From: Terebella lapidaria
Taxonomy: Eukaryota > Annelida > Polychaeta > Terebellida > Terebellidae
Direction: 5' to 3'
Assembly: GCA_949152475.1 (NCBI GenBank)
Contig: OX424561.1
Coordinates: 42,374,802-42,438,801, forward strand
Length of the DNA stretch: 64,000 nucleotides
Position numbers and translations under genes: made by a program. Positions 23,181 to 34,855 of the stretch are shown here, in pieces. Under the pieces are notes generated by a model, which saw only the letters and a program-made list of their open reading frames with translations, was not told the DNA's origin and did no database searches. Every line of letters starts with the position of its first letter. Positions within the stretch are counted from its first letter, which is position 1.

Positions 23181-23814
23181 TGACTTTACATCTTAGAAAT
23201 CAATTGTGGACTTATAGGAAATGACGTATGCCGAATATTCTGATGACCTTGAATTTGACATTTGACCTGATTTTCAAGGTCAGAACACAAAATGGCTAAT
23301 ATCTCGCTCATTATCGACTTTACAGCTAGGAATCAATACAGGAAATGATACAGTTTGAATATTGTGATGACCTTGGATTTGACCTTGGACCTCATATTCA
23401 AGGTCAAAGAACAAATTGACTAGTATCTCGCTTATTATCGACTTATTATCGACTTTACAACTTGAAAATCAATTGTGGACAGATAGGAAAGGATATATGT
23501 TGAATATTGTCGTGACCTTGAATTTGACCTTTGACCTCATTTTCAAGGTCTCACAGGACAAATGAGCTAATTCGTTGTTTTAGAAGTTAAAGTTAAAAGT
23601 ATTATTTATTATACTTACCTCCATAAAACTACACGGGTAACTCCTTACAGCCTACTTAAATTAGGCTCCCCCATAGAGAAACTTCTCATATGGGGAAGAA
23701 TAAAGAATGACCCCTCCCTTGCTGCCACCAGGGGCAGCACCATAGCCACTTCCTCCATTCCTTGTCTCAGGGACGAGTACAGAGGAAACGGGGTAGGTAG
23801 GGTGGGCACTTTGG

Positions 23815-23913
23815 TAGTATTATGGAGGTAAGTATAGTAAATAATACTAGTTTTAACTTTTAAAACGACGAAATATTGTCCTATACATATTACCTCCATA
23901 ATACTACACAGGT
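23815..23913. repeat. Internal complementary region of the DIRS element
   Basis: About 55 bases (23,815-23,870) are complementary to the element's low-coordinate end, and the next 40 (23,874-23,913) are complementary to its high-coordinate end at 36,589-36,628. Juxtaposed complements of both ends serve as the circularisation template in known DIRS elements. Confidence 0.75.
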
Positions 23914-23926
23914 AAAATTCAGAATA

Positions 23927-25282
23927 CAGGGGCGGATCCAGGAATTTGAAAAGAGGGGGTCCAACATTATACGGCATGGGTCTGGGGCCCGCTCAATGGC
24001 CCCAGAAGCGAGAGCCTTTGTTCTGTCCTGTGGTAGTTTCCTGGTATCTCCTGGGTGTGAATACCACTTCTTGGTATATTTGTAAAAAAGTTGTGAGTGA
24101 AGCGAGCCTGTCTCAGTATGGGTCTGGGGCCCGCTCAAGAGACCCTGAAGCCAGAGTTTATTTATGAATTGAGGTAAGTTGATGTCATCTCCTGGGTATA
24201 AATTTCACTTGAATACCCATTGATCGCCATACTTTCATAATAAATGCAAAAACTAGAAACGAAGCAACGAACCTGTCTCAACTTAGAGGGGAGGGGGAGG
24301 GGGCGGGGAAGGGCCTGCTGAAGGGCACAGAAATCAGAGCCTTTTTATGTTCTAAATTAGATTTAGTTTTGTGGCCTGTCCTGGGAATAAATTGCATTTA
24401 GAAATTCATGGATGACCATGTTCTGGAAACTTTGGTAGAAAGTAGAAGGGAAGCTACCCATTTTGGCCGGGGGTCTGGGGCCCGCTTAAGGGCCCGAGAA
24501 GTCATAACCCTAGAAAGTAGAAGGGAAGCTACTTATTTTAGCCGGGGGTCTGGGGCCCTTAAGCAGGCCCCAGAAGTCATAGCCATTTTAATGTTCTGAA
24601 CTTATTTTGTGGCCTTCTCCTGGGAATAAATTGCACTTAAAAATTCATCGATGACCATGTTCTGGAAAGTTTGTGAAAAATGTACATGTAGAAGAGAAGC
24701 TACACATTTGGGCCGGGGGTCCTGTGGCCCGCCCAAAGGCCCCAGAAGTCATAGCCTTCCTTATGTTCTGAACTAATTTTGTGGCCTTTCCTGGGAACGG
24801 TTGCACTTAAGAAGTCATTGATGACCATGTTCTGGAAAGTTTGTGAAAAGGTGGAAGAGAAGCTGGACATTCGGGCCGGGGGTCTGGACCCCACTGAAAT
24901 GCCCCAGTAATCATAGCTTGTTTATGTTCTGAATTGCACTTCTGAATTTTGCACTCAAAATTTCATTGATGACTATATCCTGAAAAGTTTGTAAAAAAAA
25001 AATGTAGGAGGGAATCTGCACATTTCGGTGGGGGTCCGGGGCCCGCTGAAGGACCCCAGAAGCCAGACCCCTTTTTATGTCCCATGGTAGCTTCCCTGTC
25101 TCTCTTGAGTATACATTTCGAACAAACTCACCATGATCAACTTGTTCTTGTACATGGTATTTTGACATCATTATTTTTCGGGCAGGAAGTCTGAACCCGC
25201 CTAATATTTACATGTATCTTTTTTCGAAAAGGGGGGGGGGGGGGTCCTGACCCCAGTAACCCCCCCTCTAAATCCGCTACTG
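23927..25282. mobile_element. CAGTGGCGGATCC transposon, copy 1 (hAT5-like)
   Basis: A 1,356-bp element from CAGGGGCGGATCCAGG to CCGCTACTG, with a perfect 5-bp duplication GAATA on both sides. The interior is a ~190-bp tandem repeat with GGGTCTGGGGCCCGCT and CCTGGGAATAAATTGCACTT motifs (24,000-25,080) and a G-run near the right end. There is no transposase. A CAG...CTG terminus with 5-bp duplication fits the hAT5 group; this is inference. Confidence 0.7.
24000..25080. repeat. ~190-bp tandem repeat inside the hAT5-like element
   Basis: About five diverged units, each with a GGGGTCTGGGGCCCGC core, CCCCAGAAG.CATAGCC and TTGCACTT..AAATTCAT. Noncoding. Confidence 0.7.
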
Positions 25283-25360
25283 GAATAGACATTTGAGGTG
25301 GGATTTGAACCCGTCCCTGGAAGTCTACCCGGTAGTATATCATAGAGATCATTCTTTGAT

Positions 25361-25373
25361 TATATATATATAT

Positions 25374-25415
<42 letters not shown>
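25361..25415. repeat. TA microsatellite
   Basis: A run of TA dinucleotides with one ATTAT interruption. The rest of 25,288-25,836 shows no gene or recognised repeat. Confidence 0.9.
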
Positions 25416-25419
<4 letters not shown>

Positions 25420-25967
25420 TAGTGCAACCAAAAGGAACATACCTTGGGAAGAAAACTTCAGTTCTGAATCTTCACTTCCACTAGACTTGAACTTCCATTC
25501 AATGGCAAGAGTACACTCCCTCACGTCATACATGTAAGTGTCAAATAAATCCAAGTCCGAGGTACAATGGTACTTAAATTGGGAGAATCTTTGAATCTTT
25601 TCTGAACAATATACCCGAAAGAGTATATACAGTTCACAATCACTTTGCATTAATATCCACACAACTTAGGAATCCATCCGGTTCAACTGAAGCGATGTAT
25701 AGTCCGAACAATCCTTGATGTTTTTGTGGTTTTCATTGGTTTTTTTCGTTTTTTTTTTGTTTTAGCAGCGTATTGAACGGCTATGTACAGTGAAACAAAG
25801 GGCTCGCAATGGAGCAACTAAGGCAACCAGAAGTTCTCAACTGGATGATGAGTGACCAGGGATGATGTGCCGGCTGGCAACGATCGGTCCCAGGTGCATG
25901 CCGTCCTCAGACGTCCAGGCTATGTCTCTGAGATGATGAGAAGTAAACGTGTTATGGCAAGACCAAG

Positions 25968-26445
25968 CAGTAGCGGATTTAGAGGGGGGGTTACTGGGGT
26001 CAGGACCCCCCTCCCCCCCCCCCCCCCTTTTCGAAAAAAGATACATGTAAATATTAGGCCCTTCCCCGCCCCCTCCCCCTCCCCTCTAAGTTGAGACAGG
26101 TTCGTTGCTTCGTTTCTAGTTTTTGCATTTATTATGAAAGTATGGCGATCAATGGGTATTCAAGTGAAATTTATACCCAGGAGATGACATCAACTTACCT
26201 CAATTCATAAATAAACTCTGGCTTCAGGGTCTCTTGAGCGGGCCCCAGACCCATACTGAGACAGGCTCGCTTCACTCACAACTTTTTTACAAATATACCA
26301 AGAAGTGGTATTCACACCCAGGAGATACCAGGAAACTACCACAGGACAGAACAAAGGCTCTCGCTTCTGGGGCCATTGAGCGGGCCCCAGACCCATGCCG
26401 TATAATGTTGGACCCCCTCTTTTCAAATTCCTGGATCCGCCCCTG
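25968..26445. mobile_element. CAGTGGCGGATCC transposon, copy 2, inserted in the DIRS recombinase region
   Basis: A 478-bp element from CAGTAGCGGATTTAG to GGATCCGCCCCTG, with the 5-bp duplication CCAAG on both sides. It is copy 1 in inverted orientation without the ~190-bp repeat core, so it looks like an internal-deletion derivative. It lies inside the tyrosine recombinase region of the DIRS fossil. Confidence 0.75.
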
Positions 26446-29400
26446 CCAAGAACATGCACTCATAACTTGAGACAATGCTGTATTACCAATATAGGCCAGT
26501 GATGCAACCATGGCCCATATGTCATGCGCCAATACCCGAAAAGAACAGTCGGTCGGCTGACCACTGAGATCGTAACAGAGCCGAATGCATTTCTTAATCC
26601 AAGAAGAGATAGTTGGGGAGCGAATATCGTTCTTGAAACTTTTAGGATAAGAGACGAAAAGAAGCCTTTTGCCTTGCCGAAAGCCCTTAATCTTGTCAAG
26701 GTAAAAGCGCAACGCACGTACGGGACAGAGCTTCGCGTCACTCTCCAAGTCCGTGCCAAGAGAGGCATCAAGATCAGGGATCACAATCGCTAATGGAGAG
26801 GCCGTAGAGAGCTGGGTTTTCGGGAGAAAAGACGGGAGAACGCCCAGTCTGACCTGAGCATAGTTCTTTTTCCAGCTGATCTTAGACGCATCCAAGGCAT
26901 GGATCTCGCCTCGACGCCTGCCAGAGGCTAGGGCCAGGAGAAAAACCGTTTTCCAAGTGACCAACTTGAGGGGTGCCGACGCCAGGGGCTTGAACGGGGC
27001 AGAGGCCAGACGGTTCAGAACCAATGACAAGTCCCACGCAGTAGTGGGATTTCGCACCACAGGACGATCTACCTCGAAGTTTTTAAGCAATAGCGCCAAG
27101 GCCTGATCAGTCCCATAGTAGACACCCTGTCGCGGCAAAAGCGTCTTAGCGATAGCTGTTCTGTAGCCTGCCAGGGTAAATGGCGCCCGACCTTCAGTGA
27201 ATTTTAACATGAGAAATTCGGCTATCAAGGGGGCATTGGCCGTGATTGGCCGTGGGGGCATTGGCGCTCACACCAAGCACTGAAGACGGTCCATTTTGAC
27301 TCATAGACCACCAAAGAAGACTTTTGATTTGGTCGTGCGATCCGAGAGGACACTTCATCCGAAAAGCCCTGTGCACAGAAGGATCGTTCGTCAACATCCA
27401 CGCGTGAAGGGCCAGCTGGTGCGGGCTCTGGTGAAACACCGGAGACCGTGGCTGCCTCAGTAGATCTCCCCGGGGAGGCAACTGCCTCGGAAACTCGATG
27501 AGGAGATCTAGAAGCTCAGGAAACCACGACTTCTCGGGTTGCAGAGGCGCTATTAGCAGGATCCGACAATGTTGTGCTCGAACCTTGGCGATCACTTGCG
27601 GAATCAAAATGACTTGGGGGTAAGCATAGGCAAACAGGCCCTCCCAGTCCATAGACAGAGCATCAACACCCCAAGCTAGGGGGTCTGGAATTGGTGACAC
27701 AAAAGTGGGGAGCCAAAACAAGTCCACATGGGGTCGATCCCAGAGGACACAAAACTGCCAAAAGGCCGCCGGCGATAAGGTCCATTCGGTAGGTTGTACC
27801 TGACCCCGCCGAGACAGCATGTCCGCCAAGACAATGAGACGGCCGGGGATGTGACGAGCCTGGAGCAGAGTCGATCGGGCATTGCACCACTGCAGCAAGG
27901 CAGACACCTAACGACTGAGTGTCAGGGAACGAGTGCCGCCCTGCTTGTTGATGTACGCCACGATCGTTGAGTTGTCCGTGGCAACCAACACCAAGTGTCC
28001 TGCTAACTCGGATGCCCAATTGGCCAGGGCCTGAGATACAGCTTCCAACTCGAGAGCATTGATGTGCCAAGACAAATAATGGTCGCTCCATAGGCCTGAA
28101 ACCTCTTGGAACTCCAAGTGGGCACCCCTCCGTGCTGGCATCCGTAAACAGATGCTTGGATGGCAACGGCAGACGGAAGGGGGAACTTCGTGATAGATTT
28201 CCGATTTGGATCCACCATTGGACGCACTCGAGAGCTGCAGGAGACAACATTACCAGAGTAGAGTCGGGGTTGGTAGCTTGACATCAACCTAGTCTCAGGC
28301 AATGCTGCAGTTCTCACATATGGAGGCGGCCGAGAGGCACCAGCTTCTTCGTTGCTGCCAACAGACCTAGCAGAGACTGCCAGGAGGCTGCCGACTGACA
28401 CGGATGGGCCAAAAAGGAGGCTGAACTGAATCTGGAATCCCTTCCTGAGTACCCCCACGATCCAAGGGCTGGCTGCCATCTCTTGTCAAACAGGCCAAAA
28501 GAGATTTAAGCGCCCGACTACTGGCAGCTCTGCGTGACCGAAAGGAGCGGGAGTCGCCCTTGGTGACGCGTGGTACTCGGAAAGCTCCCTGGTACTGGTA
28601 CTGGTACTTACTGCGTGGATCGGGCCGGGACGCCCCTGCTCCGCCCTTGGACTTCCCGCAGCGGCTTGACCCTGAGTGGGGGCTACCACGTTTGGTTCTA
28701 GAAGCAGGGGCTCCTGAAAAGGGCTGCTTCTTCTTCGGTTTCTTCGGCTTGGAAGAAGGAGCGGTTTGTGGCTGCGTAAGCGGTTTCCAGGCCTTCTGTT
28801 TGGCAAGGAGCTCGGAAACTAGCTGAGCGTTGGCCGACTGGATGCTGTCTGAGACCTGCCACTCCTCGGCAGAAAGAGCTCTGTCCTCTCCATGAAACAA
28901 AGAGTTGATGGACTGGTCCGTGAGTGCCTCCTGTGCGCAGGATAGGAGCATCGGGGTAGACGTAGTCTGGACCTCAGAGCCAGGGTAGGCTTGAACGACA
29001 GGGACTTGTGGTATGGGTCTCGTCGCCACTGTTCCATGGTGAACGCCCCATACGACATCTGATGAAGGCGGTCCCTGAGGGCAACTCCGGCGCTGGGCGG
29101 GAAGCCGATAGCCATGGAAATCTGTTCCTGGAGGGCAGCTTGAGGAACGGGTCCGACAGAGGCTTGTTGAGCAAGGTTCTCGAGGAGATCCCTCGCGGTG
29201 GCTAAGAGCCAGTCCTGGGTGGAATCGATGAGAACAGCTGAACTGATTGACTGCTGCACGTCCGACACCTGAGCAGGAGTGACCGAGAGTGACAAGGGGC
29301 CTGACATGTACTGGAGAGCCTCCTTGGAGGATTCCGACGGCTGCTCCATAAAGTCCTTGTGGGAAGGAATGTACAGAGTAGAGAGCTTGGGCCTCTTTAT

Positions 29401-30599
29401 CTTGTCTCCCTTGGCTTCGATGGCGGCCTGACGGTGACAATCGAAGGCCTGCCGCATGCTGCGGCTGAGGGGAAGCTGATGACGCGTGCCTGATGGCGGT
29501 ACAGGCTGACCGCAAGACATGGACTCCACTGAGGAGGAGGAGGTTTCCGCCGGAGGTTCTGGTGGAAACTGAGATCCGAGCCGAGTACGGGTAAGCAGGA
29601 GCTTCTCCCTGAACTGTATAGTTCCCAGCTGGAGTAGCGTTCTTCCCCACGAGAAGGGTGGATGGATGCTGAATCCAAGTCCTCTTCGTCCGAATCTGAA
29701 CTCGTCCAAATCTGAACCTCCACCGGGTCCCGGGACCTGATCGGGTCCCGGGAGCCGAGCACCATCATGAGACACATGCGTGTCAGAGATAAGCGCGGTC
29801 ACGGAAGGAGTGTTCCTATCGGATCCTGGGACTCGACCGGGACCCGGGAGCCGAGCGTCTATGTGTGACAGGGAAATGTCAGAAACACGGCGCTCAGAGT
29901 GAACGGAGTTGAGAAAATTGACCAGGCTCGCTGGAAAATCCAACAAACTCCGCACACTCGATAGTTGAGGGCGCAATGCCAAAAGCAGTGAGCGGCCCAC
30001 CACGTCACCCACCACATGTTGATCAAATTTATGACAAAATGCCTGTGAGTCTAAGAGGGCAGGGCGTCTGAACTCACTGGGGATTGTAATGCTACGTTGA
30101 GCCGAGTCGACTCTGAGTCAAAGTGGCGGAAGGCGGAGCGACAGCAAGCTCTGGCGGACTTGGAACAGTCGACATCGGGCGGAGAAGGACGCACACGCAG
30201 GTGAAGCAAATCTCTCAGAGCCCCATACACCGTCGACCAGTCGTCAGCCGAGCGTGATTCACACCGCTCGCACGGAAAAGCATCCATACAGCAAGAATCC
30301 ACGCACCGCCAGCAGTAGTCGTGTACTTCCCATGCCGGTAGGAACACATGGCATCGGCCACACACTCGCGTGGGCATGGTCAACTCAGCTCAAAAAACAC
30401 AGGAAACCAATCCAACCAAAACTAGACGCTTCCGGTCGCCTACGACCGCTTGGGTGTATCCCCCGTAGCCCTATCATCTCTGTTGCCCCAAATTTATCAC
30501 TGTCAAGTGTGAAAAACTAGAGCAAGGGCTAAAAAAGATTACCAGAGAAATGTTAAATCCCAAGTCACAACTGTTTTCTTTTCCCCACCAAAACTGCTG

Positions 30600-31530
30600 C
30601 ACTGATTTTCCCGAGGTTATTGAAGGTCGAATTCAAAATCACCACTGAAATCTCTTTATATGAATTTCCATTCGACATGTTTAATAAAATAACGAAAATA
30701 CAGATAGATCAATCTTTTCACCTATTTATATTTCAACTCAGAATATTTTACAAACTTGGTTACAAGTTGAAATTCAAAGTAAAATTTGACCAAAAATGCA
30801 TTTCAAGATGACGAAATTGGAGCTACATTGAACTTCTCACCATAAGTTATATTTCGATTCATAATACATGTATGGGCTAAACATGGTTTCAAGTTGAAAT
30901 TCAAAGTAAAAGTTAATCAAAACTGCATTTCAAGATGACAAAATTGGAGCCAGATCAAACTTTTCGTCATAAGTTATATTTTAACTCATAATACCTGCCC
31001 AACTTGGTTTCAAATTGAAATTCAAACTAAAAGTTGACCAAAACTGCATTTCAAGATGGCGAAATTGGAGCCAGATCGAACTTTTCACCATAAGTTATAT
31101 TTCGACTCATAATATGTGCCAAATATGCTTTCAAGTTGAAATTCAAAGTAAAAGTTGACCAAAACTGCATTTCAAGATGACGAAATTGGACCCAGATCAA
31201 ACTTTTCGCCATGAGTTATATTTCAACTCATAATATGTGCCAAACTTGGTATTAAGTTGAAATTCAATGTAAAAGTTGACCAAAACTGCATTTCAAGATG
31301 ACGAAATTGGAGCCAGATAGAACTTTTCGCCATAAGTTATATTTCGACTTATAATATGTGCCAAACATGCTTTCAAGTTGAAATTCAAAGTAAAAGTTGA
31401 CCAAAACTGCATTTCAAGATGACGAAATTGGGGCCAGATCGAATTTTTCACCATAAGTTATATTTTAACTCATAATTTGTGCCAAACATGGTCTCAAGTT
31501 GAAATTGAAAGTAAAAGTTGATCAATGTTT
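30600..31530 (+). repeat. ~121-bp tandem array, about seven units
   Basis: Units contain AAGTTGAAATTCAAAGTAAA, CATTTCAAGATGACGAAATT and CATAAGTTATATTTCGACTC. Landmarks recur at about 30,767, 30,889, 31,007, 31,131, 31,253, 31,374 and 31,495. Confidence 0.85.
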
Positions 31531-31971
31531 TCATAAAAAGCTATTGTGATCAAAAATAGACTTAACTAGCAAAAAAATAATGTTAACTTATTTGGTCACA
31601 AACATAAAATCTCTATTGGACAAAGCCTTCACCTTGTTGAGCCCAATAATAAATATTTCTTGTCTTAACTATTTTCATTGTGGTCAATAATAGACTTAAC
31701 ATGTAAAAATAAAGATAACTTATTCGGTTACACCCAGAAATTTCTACCAGACAAAACCTTAACCTTGTTGAGCTCAATAATAATTGTTTCTCATCTTAAC
31801 TATTTTTATTGAGGTCAATAATAGACTTAACTAGCAAAAAAAATGCTAACTTATTTGGTTACAGACATAAAATGTCTACTAGACAGAATCTTTACCTTGT
31901 TGAGCCCAATAATAAATATTTCTTGTCTTAACTATTTTTATTGTAGTCAATAATAGACTAAACTAGTAAAA

Positions 31972-34781
31972 ACTAGACGTCAAGGCCTGAAGATGCCTTG
32001 GGGCATTTCGTGTGAGTTCTATTCCTACCTAACATTTACCTAAGAGACCGCGTAGAACCATAATGACTCTGAATCTGTCCGTGGTCAAAGTTTAAGTGAC
32101 ATACCCCGTCCTTAGGCATTTTTGCGTTTCGCTCTACGACGAACCGTTTCTGAGATATGGCAAACAGGAAGTGCTGAGTCGGCAAAAAAAAATTCGACAC
32201 CAGAAGTCGTCTCGACGCAAGATACCCTCTAGACTAGTTAGTCTAGTGCCAGGAGGCCGGAATTGAGCTCCGTTTCGCTCTACGTCGCACCATTTCCGAG
32301 ATACGGCCAAACAGGAAGTGCCGAGTCGGCGAAAAAACAATTCGACACCAGGGGTCGTCTCGACCCAAGATACACACTAGACTAGTTTGTCTAAATACAT
32401 GTATGATGAATACCAAGGGACCCTACAGACTAGACTAGTTTGTCTAGTGCCAAAAGGCCGAAATTGAGCTCCGTTTCGCTCCACGACGCACCGTTACCGA
32501 GATACGGCCAAACAGGAAGTGCCGAGTCGGCGAAAAAAAAATTCGACACCAGGGGTCTTCTCGACCGAAGATACACACTAGACTAGTTTGTCTAGTGCCA
32601 GGAGGCCGAAATTGAGCTCCGTTTCGCTCTACGACACACCGTTTCCGAGATACGGCCAAACAGGAAGTGCGGAGTCGGCGAAAAAAAAAATCGACACCAG
32701 GGGTCGTTTCGACCCAAGATACCCCCTAGACTAGTTTGTCTAGTGCCAGAAGGCCGAAATTGAGCTCCGTTTCTCTCTACGACGCACCGTTTCCGAGATA
32801 CGGCCAAACAGGAAGTGCCGAGTCGGCGAAAAAAAAATTCGACACCAGGGGTCGTCTCGACCCCAGATACACACTAGACTAGTTTGTCTAGTGCCAAAAG
32901 GCCGAAATTGAGCTCCGTTTCACTCTACGACGCACCGTTTCCGAGATACGGCCAAACAGGAAGTGCCGAGTCGGCGAAAAAAAAATTCGACACCAGGGGT
33001 CGTCTCGACCGAAGATACGCACTAGACTAGTTTGTCTAGTGCCAGGAGGCCGAAATTGAGCTCCGTTTCGCTCTACGACGCACCGTTTCCGAGATACGGC
33101 CAAACAGGAAGTGCCGAGTCGGCGAAAAAAAAAATCGACACCAGGGGTCGTTTCGACCCAAGATACCCCCTAGACTAGTTTGTCTAGTGCCAGAAGGCCG
33201 AAATTGAGCTCCGTTTCGCTCTACGACGTACCGTTTCTGAGATATGGCAAACAGGAAGTGCCGAGTCGGCGAAAAAAAAATTCGACACCATGGGTCGTCT
33301 CGACCCCAGATACACACTAGACTAGTTTGTCTAGTGCCAAAAGGCCGAAATTGAGCTCCGTTTCACTCTACGACACACCGTTTCCGAGATACGGCCAAAC
33401 AGGAAGTGCCGAGTCGGCGAAAAAAAAATTCGACACCAGGGGTCGTCTCGACCGAAGATACACACTAGACTAGTTTGTCTAGTGCCATAAGGCCGAAATT
33501 GAGCTCCGTTTCGCTCTACGACGCACCGTTTCCGAGATACGGCCAAACAGGAAGTGCCGAGTCGGCGAAAAAAAAAATTGACACCAGGGGTCGTTTCGAC
33601 CCAAGATACCCCCTAGACTAGTTTGTCTAGTGCCAGAAGGCCGAAATTGAGCTCCGTTTCGCTCTACGACGCACCGTTTCCGAGATACGGCCAAACAGGA
33701 AGTGCCGAGTCGGCGAAAAAAAAATTCGACACCAGGGGTCGTCTCGACCCCAGATACACACTAGACTAGTTTGTCTAGTGCCAAAAGGCCGAAATTGAGC
33801 TCCGTTTCACTCTACGACGCACCGTTTCCGAGATACGGCCAAACAGGAAGTGCTGAGTCGGCGAAAAAAAAATTTGACACCAGGGGACGTCTCGACCGAA
33901 GATACACACTAGACTACTTTGTCTAGTGCCAGGAGGCCAAAATTGAGCTCCGTTTCGCTCTACGACATACCGTTTCCGAGATACGGCCACACAGGAAGTG
34001 CCGAGTCGGCGAAAAAAAAATTCAACACCAGGGGTCGTCTCGACCCAAGATACACACTAGACTAGTTTGTCTAGTGCCAGGAGGCCGAAATTGAGCTCCG
34101 TTTCGCTCTACGACATACCGTTTCCGAGATACGGCCAAACAGGAAGTGCCGAGTCGGCGAAAAAAAAAATCGACACCAGGGGTCGTTTGACCCAAGATAC
34201 ACACTAGACTAGTTTGTCTAGTGCCAGGAGGCCGAAATTGAGCTCCGTTTCGCTCTACGACATACCGTTTCCGAGATACGGCCAAACAGGAAGTGCCGAG
34301 TCGGCGAAAAAAAAAATCGACACCAGGGGTCGTTTGACCCAAGATACCCCCTAGACTAGTTAGTCTAGTGCCAGGAGGCCGAAATTGAGCTCCGTTTCGC
34401 TCTACGACGCACCGTTTCCGAGATATGCATGAAAGCCTCAAGGATGAATCAGCAAATATTCTTCCGAGCTCTAGGTCAAAGGTCGTTCGACGGAGTGATC
34501 CCAAAATCAATAGGGTTCTTCCTTGGTGGTATATGAACTCCCGTGCAGAGAATACTTGCCATTGCATGAATACTTTTTGAGTTATCGATCGGAAACCAAG
34601 TCTCGAAATCAACCTTGATTTCATCCTCACGGACCTCACGGACCCCGGAGCCGCCTCCAAAACAATAGGGGTCTTCCATGTAATATTTCTGACCAGTGGT
34701 GTAAATTTGGACAAGATCCGTTCAGGCGTTCACGAGTTATTGATCGGAAACCAAAACGGCGGAAAGTAAAAAAAAAAGAAG

Positions 34782-34816
<35 letters not shown>

Positions 34817-34855
34817 AGACAAAACCATAAGGGCATTTCGGGACGAAATGCCCTA
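31972..34855 (+). mobile_element. ACTAGA-type Helentron-like element carrying a 148-bp satellite, innermost level
   Basis: It starts ACTAGACGTCAAGGCC, then AGATGCCTTGGGGCATTTCG. It ends with the hairpin GGGCATTTCG-GGA-CGAAATGCCC (34,831-34,853) followed by TAATAAT. The 5' GGGCATTTCG recurs as a 3' hairpin arm. Before the hairpin is a region resembling the 3' part of the copies at 44.7 and 55.9 kb (AACGGCGGAAG, an A-run, CAGACAAAAC). It interrupts the ~131-bp array. Confidence 0.75.
32105..34430. repeat. 148-bp satellite with three-unit higher-order period
   Basis: About 15 units of ~148 bp containing ACTAGACTAGTTTGTCTAG, GAAATTGAGCTCCGTTTCGC and GGAAGTGCCGAGTCGGCG plus an A-run. Three subtypes alternate regularly (CCAAAAGG, CCAGGAGG, CCAGAAGG), giving a ~444-bp higher-order unit. 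The last units, from 33,928 on, are all of the CCAGGAGG type. Open 71-codon frames on the minus strand are by-products of the period. Confidence 0.9.

Noticed and set aside
25288-25350. Antisense tRNA-like fragment around GGGATTTGAACCC
   Set aside because: Only the T-arm-like GGTTCAAATCCC is convincing; the rest does not fold as a tRNA.
26287-27261. A single 324-residue recombinase gene
   Set aside because: The open frame runs on into the inserted hAT5-like copy; its last part is transposon DNA, and the recombinase belongs to a broken DIRS fossil.
32134-34430. A family of repeated 71-residue proteins on the minus strand
   Set aside because: The frames repeat exactly with the 148-bp satellite and have no domain, start context or substitution pattern suggesting coding.
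32105-34430. CRISPR-like array
   Set aside because: The units are repeats along their whole length with no unique spacers, and the DNA is from an animal.
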